Below, in pieces: positions 8,438-17,925 of a DNA stretch of 64,000 nucleotides; positions within the stretch are counted from its first letter, which is position 1, and every line of letters starts with the position of its first letter. Under the pieces are notes generated by a model. The model did no database searches. It was not told where the DNA came from and saw only the letters and a program-made list of their open reading frames with translations. The DNA is from Verrucomicrobiota bacterium (GTDB lineage: Bacteria; Verrucomicrobiota; Kiritimatiellia; RFP12; UBA1067). The stretch spans positions 1 through 64,000 of the forward strand of contig JAHFSX010000012.1 of NCBI GenBank assembly GCA_023269675.1, read 5' to 3'. Both the position numbers and the translations under genes were made by a program.

Positions 8438-11263
8438 CTACTTCCCGTCCGGCTCGCGGTACGCGCGGATCTCGAATACGCGGGCCGACGGATCGCCGTT
8501 GGTGGCGTCTACGGTCAGCCGCAGTTTCGAGGCCGAGCGTGTCGGGAAATGATGCACGCGGTGCCGCAGGAAGTTGTCCTTGGCGGCGGCGACCTCGCTC
8601 CACGTCTGGCCGTCGAAGGCCTCGACCCGGTAGTCCTTCACGCAGCGCGGCCCCACCGGCTTCTCCGGGAAGCGGGTGTTGAGATCGGTGTCGAAGGTCA
8701 GCCGCACCGAGTTCATCTCGACCGCCTTGCCGAAGTCCAGCTCGATCCACTGCGGCAGCGCCTGATGCGGATCCGACGCCCACAGGTGGCTCTCCTTGCC
8801 CACGATGCGCGACACGCCGTCGGTCACGTTCTCGGGCCGATGGTCGGTCGCGAAGCGCAGCGCCGGCTCCGTAAAGAAGGCGTACTGCTGTCCCTTCACC
8901 ACGTTCCACCCCTTGCCGCCGTCGCCGCCGTACGCGCGGCACCCCTCGGTCATGCTGCTGTCCACCATGACCCAGGTCACGCCCGGCGTCTTGGGCAGCC
9001 ACAGCCAGACGTACGGCTGCGTCACCGCGCAGTTGACCTTGAACGCGACATACGCCCGCCGTCCGGCCGGCACTTTGGCCGTGGCCGTCGCCAAATCGGT
9101 GGTGGACGAGAAGTCGCCCGCCGCCGCCGCGCCGCGCAGGTGCAGGGTCAGCTGGGCCGGCTCCTTGAGTTCCGACACGAGGCAGAGGTTGACCGTGCCG
9201 ATCCGCTCGGTCAGCCCGCGCGGGAACAGCACCGCGCGCGGCATCTTCAGCTCGTGACCCTCGTCCGTCTTGACGTCCTTGCGCGTGTACTCCGAGAAGC
9301 TGCGCGTGCTCGAGGCCGTCACCTTGGCGCCGCGCGCGAGATCGGCGGGGTCCTCGTTCTTCAGCTCCGGAATGTACTGGTCGTCCTTCAGCAACCGCTG
9401 CTGCAGCTCGCCGATGTAGCGCTGCCCGAATTCGCGCGGCATGACGCCGTGCTGCAGGCAGAGCGCGGCCGCCGTGCCGGCCGCCTGGCCCGCCGTGGAG
9501 AGCGTGGCCTCGACGCGCACGGTGCCGAGCGCGATGTGCGTCACGCTCATGTTGCGGCCCGCGAACAGGAGATTCACGATGTTGGTCGAATAGAGCGTGC
9601 GGTAGGGGATGCTGTAGATCGGCACGTGTCCGTCATAGTAATAGGGCCCGTCTTTGCCCGACAGGATGCCGCGGGGATTGTGGACGTCCAGGCTCCATCC
9701 GCCGTACGAAATGCGGTCCGGAAACATCACGCCCTGTTCCGCATCCTGCTGCTTCAGCAGGTAGTCGCCCACCAGCCGCCGCGTCTCGCGCCGCGCGTCC
9801 ATGAACGGGACATACGCCAGCGCGTAGTTCCGCGCGCGCTCCTTGTCCTTCCAGCCGTTCTTGATGAACCCCCAATAGGCGAAGGTGATGCGGATCAGCT
9901 CGTCGCGGGCCAGCTCAGGATCGGCGAGGTCGTCGATGTCGCCCGGATGCTCCAGCCACCACTGGCCGCCGGTGAAGCCGCGCGGATCGCGGTGGAACTC
10001 CTCCGGTGGCGGCAGCTTCAGGGCCCACGCGGGCGGCGTGTAATCAACCGGCTTGCCGGTGTTTTCGGCGCGGTAGGAGATCGCCAGATTGCCCATGATG
10101 CAGCCGCTCATCGTGATCGCGTCGGCCTTGGCCGGCGCGGCGGCCTCGCCGAACTCGTTGCTCGACTCGCGGCCGAAGCGGTATTGCGCGCCCGCATAGT
10201 AGCCGACCCAGCCGTCGCCCGTGCAGTCGATGAAGAGTTTTCCGCGGTAGCGGCTCGTGGCATGGGTCAGCGTGTCGACGGCCTGCACCGCGCCGATGGT
10301 GGCGGCGTCCTTCATCTCGGCGGCCGTCACGCGGCGGTTGTTGAAGACCGTCAGGTTCTTCTCGCCCTGCGCCTGTATCAGGTAGGGCTCGCTCATCTTG
10401 GGGAATCCGTTCTTGACGCGGATCAGGTTGGCCTCCTCATTCAAGCCGCCCTCGCGCGCGTTCGGATGCGACACGGCCGCCCCGCACGTCGGCACGCCCA
10501 GCTCGCTGCTGGCGTTGCCGCCGAGCACCGGCCGGTCCTGCACCAGCGCGGTCTTCGCGCCGGTCCGCGCCGCCGCGACAGCCGCGCCGCAGCCCGCCGT
10601 GCCCGCGCCGACCACGATCACGTCGAACTCGCCCGCGTCCTCGATCTTTTCCGGCAGGCCGGTCAGCCGCGCCCGCTCGCGCTGATACGCCTTCAGCGCC
10701 TCGGGCGGATGATACGCGAGATCGCGCGTGAGGAGGAGCGCGTCGCAGCGCGCGAAGGCGCCCGAGAGGTCGACCAGCGCCAGCTTGGCGGGCCCCCGGG
10801 CCAGCTTGAACTCGCCCGCGCTCTCCCACGTCCACTGGTCGCTCGGCGCCGCGCCGAGCGTCTGCCCCGACTTCTTCCCGTTGACCGACACCGTGAATTT
10901 GCCGGGAGCAAACTCCTTGAGCCAGTTCTTGGTGCGAACCCATACCCGGTACGTGCCCGCCTGCGGGACCTGCACCTCGGTCGAGGCGTCGCGGATCGGC
11001 GTGCCGACCCCGCACGCCAGCAGATAGGCCGACCCCATCTTGTGCACGAACTGCGTGTCGAGTTTCCAGTCGCCGTAATCGGCGAAGTCCTCCGTCTCGA
11101 CCCAGAGGAAGCCGTCCGCCACCATCTTGGCCTCGCGCGGCGGCGGCCGGAAAACCACCAGGTCCTTCTGGTTCGCCGGCGCCGCCGGCATGATCACCTC
11201 GGCGGCACACGCCGCCAGCGCCGCGCACGCGGCCATCACTGTGATGAGTTGATTTCTGTTCAT
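8438..11263 (-). CDS. FAD-dependent oxidoreductase lipoprotein with carbohydrate-binding-like flanks
   Basis: 941 residues from the ATG at 11263, which has GGAG 8 bases upstream (the frame extends to a TTG at 11278 that overlaps this site). The N-terminus has a lipobox, LAAC with Cys19, so it is probably an exported lipoprotein. Residues ~45-185 form a beta-rich domain resembling carbohydrate-binding modules. Residues ~213-620 are the FAD domain (VGAGTAGCGAA near 219, GGNAS, IDCTGDG, LLFAGRNMS). Residues ~780-935 look like an F5/8 type C (discoidin) module. Such proteins occur in sugar-utilisation clusters of PVC bacteria, but their substrates are not established. It is the last gene of a probable operon, 25 bp after the putative glycosidase at 11289-13334. 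Confidence 0.82.
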   Translation of the reverse strand: MNRNQLITVMAACAALAACAAEVIMPAAPANQKDLVVFRPPPREAKMVADGFLWVETEDFADYGDWKLDTQFVHKMGSAYLLACGVGTPIRDASTEVQVPQAGTYRVWVRTKNWLKEFAPGKFTVSVNGKKSGQTLGAAPSDQWTWESAGEFKLARGPAKLALVDLSGAFARCDALLLTRDLAYHPPEALKAYQRERARLTGLPEKIEDAGEFDVIVVGAGTAGCGAAVAAARTGAKTALVQDRPVLGGNASSELGVPTCGAAVSHPNAREGGLNEEANLIRVKNGFPKMSEPYLIQAQGEKNLTVFNNRRVTAAEMKDAATIGAVQAVDTLTHATSRYRGKLFIDCTGDGWVGYYAGAQYRFGRESSNEFGEAAAPAKADAITMSGCIMGNLAISYRAENTGKPVDYTPPAWALKLPPPEEFHRDPRGFTGGQWWLEHPGDIDDLADPELARDELIRITFAYWGFIKNGWKDKERARNYALAYVPFMDARRETRRLVGDYLLKQQDAEQGVMFPDRISYGGWSLDVHNPRGILSGKDGPYYYDGHVPIYSIPYRTLYSTNIVNLLFAGRNMSVTHIALGTVRVEATLSTAGQAAGTAAALCLQHGVMPREFGQRYIGELQQRLLKDDQYIPELKNEDPADLARGAKVTASSTRSFSEYTRKDVKTDEGHELKMPRAVLFPRGLTERIGTVNLCLVSELKEPAQLTLHLRGAAAAGDFSSTTDLATATAKVPAGRRAYVAFKVNCAVTQPYVWLWLPKTPGVTWVMVDSSMTEGCRAYGGDGGKGWNVVKGQQYAFFTEPALRFATDHRPENVTDGVSRIVGKESHLWASDPHQALPQWIELDFGKAVEMNSVRLTFDTDLNTRFPEKPVGPRCVKDYRVEAFDGQTWSEVAAAKDNFLRHRVHHFPTRSASKLRLTVDATNGDPSARVFEIRAYREPDGK

Positions 11264-11288
11264 TGTTTTATTCTCCAAAGTTTTCCAT

Positions 11289-13334
11289 TCACTCCACTAC
11301 GATCACGCGGTGGATGTCGAGCTGCGGAACCGTCAGTTTGGCCGCGCCGTCGCGGTACTCGAACGCCAGCGGCTGCCCTCCAGGCTCAAGCGTGATCTTG
11401 GCCGGCTTGGCCGCCAGACGCAGCGTGACGGCGAGCGGTCCGACGGGCTCGACCGTCGCCTGGATCGGCTCGGTCTGGTGCGGCCCCGAGGTGTTCACGA
11501 GGTTGACCAGCAGCCGGCCCTGCTTGCGCATCAGGCAGACGTCCACGTCTGGCGATCCCGCCACCTCCGCCATCGGTTCAGGCACGAGCTTGCGCGCCAG
11601 GGCGTTCAGGAACCCGCGCGCCACCGGATTACGCACGCCGCTGTAGCTCTGGCCGAGATCCGCGTAGGTGGCGGCGATCTTGCCTTTGCCCAAGGACGCG
11701 ATTGAGGCGGCGGGCCGCGCGACGCCGTTGGTGGCGGACAGCAGGCTGCCGAAGGCTTCAGCCCCCGCGCCGAGCGTGACGCTCTGGGCGAAGCCTTTGG
11801 TCGGGGCTGACGCGCCGCTGTGGGTGAGCGTCTGCGGTTTGGCCAGGGGTTCGCCCTCGAGGGTCACGCCCAGCTCCGTCTGGAAGAGCGCCGCGCTCTT
11901 CGGGCCAACCAGCAGCAGGTTGCCGCCCGCCTTGACGTAGGCGACGAGGTCGCTCTTGAAGGACGGCTCGAGGTAGGCCCACTCCGGCACGACGATCAGC
12001 GGATACTCGGAGAGCCGGCCCGCCAGCTGGTGTTCTCCCACGACCTCGACCGAGTGCTGGGTTTCGAGCAGAGCCTGCAACACGCCGCTGACACTGGATA
12101 GCTCGCGGTTGAACAGGCCGTTGATCTTGCGGTAGTGTCCCGCCTGGGAGAGCAGCAGCGCCACCTGCGGCACCGGCTCGGCATGGTGGCAGAGCGCCTG
12201 GCGCTCGCGGCAGAATTTGGCGGTCTCCGCCATGACCGGCATCTGCTCAGGGTAAATCGACCCGTCGCGCTTCTGCTTGAAATAGGCCTGGAACCCGCCG
12301 CCCAGCGCGACCACCACCGCGGCCTCGCGCTCGAGCTGCGGCGCGCTCTTCTGCAGGGACTTCCCGTCCTTGCCCTGCTTGCGGCTGAAGCTCCACGCCA
12401 TCAGGTCCCACGGCAGGCCCTGCCGCACGAGATAGCGCGCGGAGAGGCGCGCGGAGTTGACGCTGTCATCCGGGGCGTAGTCGCCCGAGAGGAAGTCCAC
12501 CGGCGCGCTGACCGGCTCGGCCATGTGGTCCGTGTAGGCCCAGTTGCTGCACAGCTGGAACTGGGGGTTCGTCTTGTGCACCTCGCTGACGTAGTGCCGC
12601 AGATACGCGCGGAACGCCTCGCGATGGAACTGCTGGAACTCGAACCAGTGCGGGTCGGCCGGCTTCTTCGGCAGGTCTTGAAACCCCGTCGCGTCGCGGA
12701 ACGCCTGGGCCGCCTTCGCGCCGTAATCCGGTACCGTGGCCCAGCATTCGCCGTCGATCCAGGCGCCGTCTACGCCGTAGACGCTTGCCAGCTCGCGCAG
12801 CTGCGGGATCAGCAGCTCGTCCGCGTACGGGCTGAACACCGAGGTCGCCTTGGCGTTGGGCTTGCCGTCGGCCCCGACCGCGGCCCAGTCCGGATGCCTG
12901 GCCACAGCCGCGTCGTCCCGCACGCCGGAGTAGTGCATGTAGAGCGCGACGCCTTTTTCCGCCGTCACCTGACGCCAGACGCGCAGCGGGTCGCCGACAA
13001 ACCCCGGCACCGGCTGGCCGACCTTGGTCGGATAGCTGGAGTAGCCGGGGTGTCCTTTGCAGTCGATCTGGATGTAGTCAGGCTTCACCTGGTCCAGCAT
13101 GACCGCCACCATCGCGGGCGTGGTGTTGGACCCCACCGTCTTGCAGTCTTCCCGCGCGTGGAAATCGAAGTGGATGCCGAGGAAGCTGTCCGCGCGCCTG
13201 AGACGCGGCGGATGCTTCCCCCCATTCTGCCGATCCGCCACGCATGCGGCTGTCAGCAGTCCTGCGATGACAACGCACCGCCCCGCCCATGCGCCCGCCG
13301 GTCCAATGACCCGAAACCCCCGATCCTGTCTCAT
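11289..13334 (-). CDS. Putative secreted glycoside hydrolase (TIM barrel with amidotransferase-like domain), lipoprotein
   Basis: 681 residues from the ATG at 13334, preceded by GGAGGA at a good distance; an upstream in-frame extension would overlap the previous gene. A lipobox (LLTAAC, Cys31) predicts a lipoprotein. The catalytic-looking barrel spans ~50-390, with YIQIDCKGHPGYSSYPTKVG and GAWIDGECW; this resembles the GHL6/alpha-fucosidase-like hypothetical glycosidases. Residues ~400-560 (VALLLSQAGHY, VVPEWAYL, GGNLLLVGP) resemble the beta-galactosidase trimerisation/class I amidotransferase fold. A beta-rich C-terminus follows. It is flanked by another secreted protein 61 bp upstream and the FAD lipoprotein 25 bp downstream. 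Activity and sugar specificity are inferred only from fold. Confidence 0.7.
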   Translation of the reverse strand: MRQDRGFRVIGPAGAWAGRCVVIAGLLTAACVADRQNGGKHPPRLRRADSFLGIHFDFHAREDCKTVGSNTTPAMVAVMLDQVKPDYIQIDCKGHPGYSSYPTKVGQPVPGFVGDPLRVWRQVTAEKGVALYMHYSGVRDDAAVARHPDWAAVGADGKPNAKATSVFSPYADELLIPQLRELASVYGVDGAWIDGECWATVPDYGAKAAQAFRDATGFQDLPKKPADPHWFEFQQFHREAFRAYLRHYVSEVHKTNPQFQLCSNWAYTDHMAEPVSAPVDFLSGDYAPDDSVNSARLSARYLVRQGLPWDLMAWSFSRKQGKDGKSLQKSAPQLEREAAVVVALGGGFQAYFKQKRDGSIYPEQMPVMAETAKFCRERQALCHHAEPVPQVALLLSQAGHYRKINGLFNRELSSVSGVLQALLETQHSVEVVGEHQLAGRLSEYPLIVVPEWAYLEPSFKSDLVAYVKAGGNLLLVGPKSAALFQTELGVTLEGEPLAKPQTLTHSGASAPTKGFAQSVTLGAGAEAFGSLLSATNGVARPAASIASLGKGKIAATYADLGQSYSGVRNPVARGFLNALARKLVPEPMAEVAGSPDVDVCLMRKQGRLLVNLVNTSGPHQTEPIQATVEPVGPLAVTLRLAAKPAKITLEPGGQPLAFEYRDGAAKLTVPQLDIHRVIVVE

Positions 13335-13395
13335 TTTGTCCTCCCCCTGTCGTCTCTTGCGTTTACCCCGTTGCCCAGCAGACAGACGCGGAACC

Positions 13396-15060
13396 TCATG
13401 GCACAAATAGCGGATATACGCCCGCGTTGTCAAACCAAGTCGTTTCGCCCGCAGCCTGTTGCGTGCCCAGAAGCAGGACCAGCGTGTCCGCCCCGGCTGG
13501 AACCTGAACCAAACCGAAGGCCCTGCGCCAGCCGTTCGTGCCGGCCTCATCGAAAGGGATCATGACGTCTTTGCCTTCCTCATGCCAGCGGCCGGCCCTG
13601 TTCCAGCGCACGCGAAGGTGTGGCGCGGCGCCCTGCGAAGAGGCTTCGACCGCGTAAGTGTTGCCGGGCAACACGCAAGCTTTGCCGATGAAACAACCGT
13701 CGCCCACGCCCTCAGCCCGCAGCGAAAAAGAATCGCCCAGCCCTTTCCTCGTATCCAGGCCGAAAACGCCCTGCGCCTTCTTTTCGTGCTGCCAACATCC
13801 CCATGCGGGCGGTAACCGTCCTTTCAAAAAGCCAGCCTCTCCCGCAGCCTGCGTCGGCGCGCAGGTGCTGTTCGCAAGCAGATTGGTCGCGGTTCCCGCC
13901 TGCCGTCGGCGCTCGATCACCTGCCGCGCCTGAAGCGGGTGCCGCAGGACGCTCAGCGCTTCGGTGAAGCCGGGCAGCTTCTCTTCCCACAGCGCCTTCG
14001 TGCGTCCGGTTCCCGACCACCTGATCCAATCCATCTGCTCGCCGTACACCCAGACATACTCGTCCGCCGCGTCCAAGGCCTGCGCGAAATTGAGCGCGAG
14101 GTGAGTCAGCCGCGAACCGTTCACCTCGCCGAAGAACCAGGGCGAGTCCGACGGGTTGGTGTACATGTCGAGATAGAGGCCGAAACCTGCCAGCACCTGC
14201 GTGCGGTACTTCATGCGGTTCTCGGGCGCGACCAAGGCCAGCGCTTTGTTCTGCACCGCCCAGGCGGACAGGTAGAAATCCTGTTGATCAGCCTCATACC
14301 GATAGCCGTGCTCATTGCCGTCGACGAGCCGTGCGCCCGCAGGCATCGCGTCGAGCATGCCGTTCAAGAAGGCCGGCCAGAGGTCGCCGGCCTCGGCCAC
14401 CATCGAAGACGGATCGCCATATCCCATGTAATAGGCGGGGTGCAGGCTCAGCATCCAGAACGAGAGCAGGACAATCTCGGGGTAGGCCGCGGACATGCTT
14501 CGCATCACCTGTGCGCCGCGCTGCCGCGCCAGCGCGGCCGTCGCCGGGAACGGGGGGTCGCCCACCACCACTTCATACTGGCGCGTTTCCGGATAGTCCT
14601 CGGGGTCGATGAGTATGCCTTTGGCGTGGCCCTCCCTCGCCAGCCGCGCCATCACGCCGAGGTTGTGCGCAAACGTCGCCCAGGCCGCATCGTCATTCCA
14701 GGCCAGCCGTTTCCGGGGTGCCCAGTAAGCGGTTAAGAAATTGTGTTTCAGGTTGCGCGAGGCACACTGCCGAAGGGTCTTCGCCTCGCCTTCGAACCAA
14801 GCCTGTTCCCACGGCGGATCATTCATGAGCGTGTTGTAGCCGATTATTCGTCCTTTAGCTGGCTCATAAGCCACCGCGAGCGAAACGCCGTCCAGCGGCA
14901 GCTTCTCCCACGCCTCCAGGTTACGCGCTACATCAGCAGGCCGCACAGCAAGCAGATCCCAACTGTGCCCGATCAGCTTCTTCTCGACCGCGCCCGCCGT
15001 CAGAGTCAAACAGATCCCGCCGGCTACCATCAACCGGGTCGCGCCTTTTAAATGAGGCAT
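13396..15060 (-). CDS. Secreted protein of unknown family, possible glycosidase
   Basis: 554 residues starting at the ATG at 15060, with AAAGGAAA about 8 bases upstream. The first ~24 residues are a signal peptide. I do not recognise the family with certainty. The central part (about 30-390) alternates hydrophobic strands and acidic loops (GILIDPEDYPE, LLSFWMLS, YVWVYGEQMDWIRW), as in TIM-barrel glycoside hydrolases. The last ~150 residues (from NLLANSTCAP) look like a carbohydrate-binding beta-sandwich, with paired strands and a WFDNAGVYPL ending. Its place directly upstream of a putative glycosidase and an FAD oxidoreductase supports a role in extracellular glycan processing. Function not assigned. 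Confidence 0.65.
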   Translation of the reverse strand: MPHLKGATRLMVAGGICLTLTAGAVEKKLIGHSWDLLAVRPADVARNLEAWEKLPLDGVSLAVAYEPAKGRIIGYNTLMNDPPWEQAWFEGEAKTLRQCASRNLKHNFLTAYWAPRKRLAWNDDAAWATFAHNLGVMARLAREGHAKGILIDPEDYPETRQYEVVVGDPPFPATAALARQRGAQVMRSMSAAYPEIVLLSFWMLSLHPAYYMGYGDPSSMVAEAGDLWPAFLNGMLDAMPAGARLVDGNEHGYRYEADQQDFYLSAWAVQNKALALVAPENRMKYRTQVLAGFGLYLDMYTNPSDSPWFFGEVNGSRLTHLALNFAQALDAADEYVWVYGEQMDWIRWSGTGRTKALWEEKLPGFTEALSVLRHPLQARQVIERRRQAGTATNLLANSTCAPTQAAGEAGFLKGRLPPAWGCWQHEKKAQGVFGLDTRKGLGDSFSLRAEGVGDGCFIGKACVLPGNTYAVEASSQGAAPHLRVRWNRAGRWHEEGKDVMIPFDEAGTNGWRRAFGLVQVPAGADTLVLLLGTQQAAGETTWFDNAGVYPLFVP

Positions 15061-15144
15061 AGCAGGTTTTCCTTTCTGTTTGCGCGCTTCGGAAATTCCC
15101 CGGCAGAGGATATGTGCGAGGAGGTGAGCAAACGCCCGTCAGCG

Positions 15145-17874
15145 TCACCGCAGATACGCTTCGAGGCGGCCGGTGACGGAGGGGCAATGCACGCCCTCCA
15201 GGGCGGCGAGCATCTCGCGCAGGGCGGCCATAACCGCGGAGCGCAGGTCGGGCGCGAAGCTCGGGTACGCCTGGAAGGGCGCGATCAGCCGCAGCGTGGT
15301 GAACTCGCTGACCGGCGCGAGTTTGATCACCGTGTCGGTCATCGCCCGCAGCCCGCGCGGGGTCCAGAGCTGGGCGTTGTTGAGCGAGAGCGGCACGTAC
15401 AGCGCGCGGCTGAGACCGGGGTGGCTGAGGCTGAAGCCCGGCCGCCGCTCCTCTTCCGCGATGGCGTCGAAGACCTCGTCGCGCGGGCTCTGTCCGATCA
15501 CCTGCAGATAGCCGAGGTATCCTCCCAGCGTCTTCCTCAGGGTTTCGCCTTCGCGCACCAGGATCGCGCGCCGGTCGGTATGGGTGCTTTGCCAAATCGC
15601 CGTGAGCGTGTTGAGCCGGTCCGTGATGTTGACGGCCTCATCGAGGTGCTCTTCCAGCGACAGATGCGCGCCGACCGTGTCGGATACCGTCAGCAGTTGC
15701 AGATAGGCGTTCCGGAGAAACCGGCGCTCGATGGCGGCGGGCCGGTCGAGAGTGGCCGCTTTGCTGGCCAGCGCGGCCAGCGCGTTGAAAACCGCGGTCT
15801 CGCCACAGCCCCGGAGGGTTGCGCGCAGCAGGCGTTGCCGGACCGCGAAGCATTCGCGCACGTACGGCAGCAGCGTGCGGTCGAGGGGCTGTTCGTCGAT
15901 CTTCAGCAAATAGCCCTTGATGCCGTCGGAAAGAGCGGCGTCATGCATCAGGTGGCGATACAGGGCCAGCCAGGGTTCGGCGGCGGACGCAACCGGATTG
16001 GCCATCAGGCGGCGGCGCTCGAGATCGGTCAGCCGGCGCATGGCCTCCACGCGGTTGAAGGCGTTGCCGTCCAGCCGCACCTGCCGCGCGAGCTGTTCCG
16101 GTGTGGCGGAAAGGTCGGTGCAGGTGCCGTAGAAACCGGCGTCGCGGTTGATCGAGAGGAAGGCGGGCTCCGCGATGCCGGCGAGGACGATTTCCGCCTC
16201 GGGGCTGTCGAAGCGGAGCGTGCGTGAGGTTCCGGGGATATCCCGGCCCGCGGCGTCCACCGCGGCGAAAGAAAAGGGCAGCGTGAAGACGCCTCCGGCT
16301 CCGGAGCGCGTCTGGCTCAGGAGCAGGCGCAGCTCGCGGCTCGCGGGGTCGTAGGCGTAACGCGCCGTCACCTGCGGATAGCCGACCGTGAAGAGCCACT
16401 CGCGGCTGAAGTCGGCGAGGGACAGGCCTGACACCTCTTCGAAGCAGGCGAGGAACTGCCGCGTGTTGGCGTTGCCGCCGTTGTAGCGCGCGAAGTAGAG
16501 GCGCGCGCCGGCGTCATAGGTCGCTTTGCCCAAGAGCTGGCGCAGCATGTTGAGCACTTCCGGCGCTTTGACATAGGTCACGCCGTCCACCAGTTCGTCG
16601 GGATCGTTGAAGCCTTCGCGCACGATCTGTCCGAACTTGCCGGTGTCTTCGACGGCGAGAGGCCCGTTGCCGGGCGCGCGCGTGGCGTCCGCCTCGCGCA
16701 GGCGCATGAAGGCGGGGTCGAAGACCGAGGCGGTGAACTGCCGCTCGATGTCCACGGTGTAGGCCTCGTTGAGCCACATGTCAAAGGGCGACTCCATGGT
16801 GACGCCGCTGCCGCAGTGGTTGTGCTCGTACTCGTGGACGATCACGCCGTGGGCGTAGATCAGGCGCGCGTCGGGGGTGGTCTCGTCGATCAGCGCGGCC
16901 TCGGTGATGATGGTGGTGTTGCCGACGTTCTCCATGCCGCCGTAGTTGGACTTCTCCATGCAGATCGTGCGGTAGGTGTCGAACGGGTAGACGAAGCCCA
17001 GGGCGGCGTGCTGCCACAGAATGCTGCGCTTGAGGATCTCCATGGGCACGCGCGCGCCGTCGGTCTTGCCGGGCGGCACGAGGTACTCCAGCGCGATGCG
17101 GCGGCCCTCGGGATAGGTGACCGTGTCGGCCAGCACGTCCCAGGTGCCGGCGCAGGCGATGAAGAGATAGGGGGCCATGGGCACGTTGTTGACGAAGGTG
17201 ATGACCCGGCGTGAGGGGTCGCCCGGCTTGGGCACGGGACGTCCGTCGGGGTTGGCCGAGCGGTCGACGTCGCCGTTGGAGATCAGGTGCGTGTAGCGCG
17301 CGTCGCCCTCGAGCGTGGTGCGGAAGGTGCATTTGGCGGTGCAGTCGTCGATGACCGGCAGGATGCGCTGAAAGCCCCACTGCTGGCACTGCGACATGTA
17401 CTGCTGCGGCGCGCCGGGCGGCGTGACGTCGCGGTAAATGCCCTCGAGCAGGGAGTCGGAGGGTATGCAGCGGCAGCGCGTGAAGAGGCGGAGCGTCTCG
17501 CCCTCCGCCAGCGGGCGGGGCAAGGCCACCACGAGCTTGTGGCGGGGCGCGTCGAGGGAAAAGGCGCATGGCCGGAACGGGATCCCGTCGACGTCCGCAG
17601 ATTCCGGTAGGGACGGCTCCCCGAGCCGTCCGCCGGTCTTGAGCAAAGGCGTCTCGCGGACGCCTCGGGGAGGCGTCCCTACCGGGGAACACGCCACTTC
17701 GAGGACTTCGAGGTCGCGCGCGTCGAGTTCGAGCGTGGCCACGGGACCGCGCGCGGTGAGGGTCAGCGTGGCGGTGCCCTCCACACGGGTCGCGAAAAAC
17801 GCGAGCGCGATCTCCATGTGGTTCAGCTGTACGACGGGCAGCCGGAATTCAGAGCGCTTGAAACGGAACGGCAT
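15145..17874 (-). CDS. M1-family zinc aminopeptidase-like metallopeptidase with an in-frame repeat insertion
   Basis: 909 residues from the ATG at 17874, which has GGGGGA upstream; an in-frame ATG at 17889 lacks a ribosome site. The M1 zinc site is complete: H347-E-Y-E-H351 and third ligand E370 (WLNEAYT) with the expected 18-residue gap. GGMENVG near residue 310 is the substrate-binding GxMEN motif. The N-terminal beta-sandwich and a long helical C-terminal domain are present. No signal peptide is evident, so it is probably cytosolic. Residues ~64-92 are encoded by a REP-like inverted repeat (17605-17684) that interrupts the beta-sandwich without breaking the frame. ParA lies 51 bp upstream on the same strand. 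Confidence 0.9.
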   Translation of the reverse strand: MPFRFKRSEFRLPVVQLNHMEIALAFFATRVEGTATLTLTARGPVATLELDARDLEVLEVACSPVGTPPRGVRETPLLKTGGRLGEPSLPESADVDGIPFRPCAFSLDAPRHKLVVALPRPLAEGETLRLFTRCRCIPSDSLLEGIYRDVTPPGAPQQYMSQCQQWGFQRILPVIDDCTAKCTFRTTLEGDARYTHLISNGDVDRSANPDGRPVPKPGDPSRRVITFVNNVPMAPYLFIACAGTWDVLADTVTYPEGRRIALEYLVPPGKTDGARVPMEILKRSILWQHAALGFVYPFDTYRTICMEKSNYGGMENVGNTTIITEAALIDETTPDARLIYAHGVIVHEYEHNHCGSGVTMESPFDMWLNEAYTVDIERQFTASVFDPAFMRLREADATRAPGNGPLAVEDTGKFGQIVREGFNDPDELVDGVTYVKAPEVLNMLRQLLGKATYDAGARLYFARYNGGNANTRQFLACFEEVSGLSLADFSREWLFTVGYPQVTARYAYDPASRELRLLLSQTRSGAGGVFTLPFSFAAVDAAGRDIPGTSRTLRFDSPEAEIVLAGIAEPAFLSINRDAGFYGTCTDLSATPEQLARQVRLDGNAFNRVEAMRRLTDLERRRLMANPVASAAEPWLALYRHLMHDAALSDGIKGYLLKIDEQPLDRTLLPYVRECFAVRQRLLRATLRGCGETAVFNALAALASKAATLDRPAAIERRFLRNAYLQLLTVSDTVGAHLSLEEHLDEAVNITDRLNTLTAIWQSTHTDRRAILVREGETLRKTLGGYLGYLQVIGQSPRDEVFDAIAEEERRPGFSLSHPGLSRALYVPLSLNNAQLWTPRGLRAMTDTVIKLAPVSEFTTLRLIAPFQAYPSFAPDLRSAVMAALREMLAALEGVHCPSVTGRLEAYLR
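17605..17684. repeat. REP-like hairpin pair, family A, inside the M1 peptidase gene
   Basis: Left unit GGTAGG followed by stem GACGGCTC-ccc-GAGCCGTC; right unit stem GACGCCTC-gggg-AGGCGTC ending CCCTACC. The pair is 80 bp including the spacer and encodes about 27 residues of the peptidase (PVGTPPRGVRET to GRLGEPSLPES). The two stems differ at several positions, with both sides changed so that pairing is kept. Confidence 0.9.
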
Positions 17875-17925
17875 GGCGGGTTCCCCCATGAATGTGGCGC
17901 GGGCGCCCCGGCCCGCGCTGCGCGG

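Noticed and set aside
8384..11395. A 1000-codon plus-strand frame opposite the FAD lipoprotein gene
   Set aside because: Antisense shadow: no recognisable domain, biased composition, while the minus frame has the FAD and lipobox motifs.
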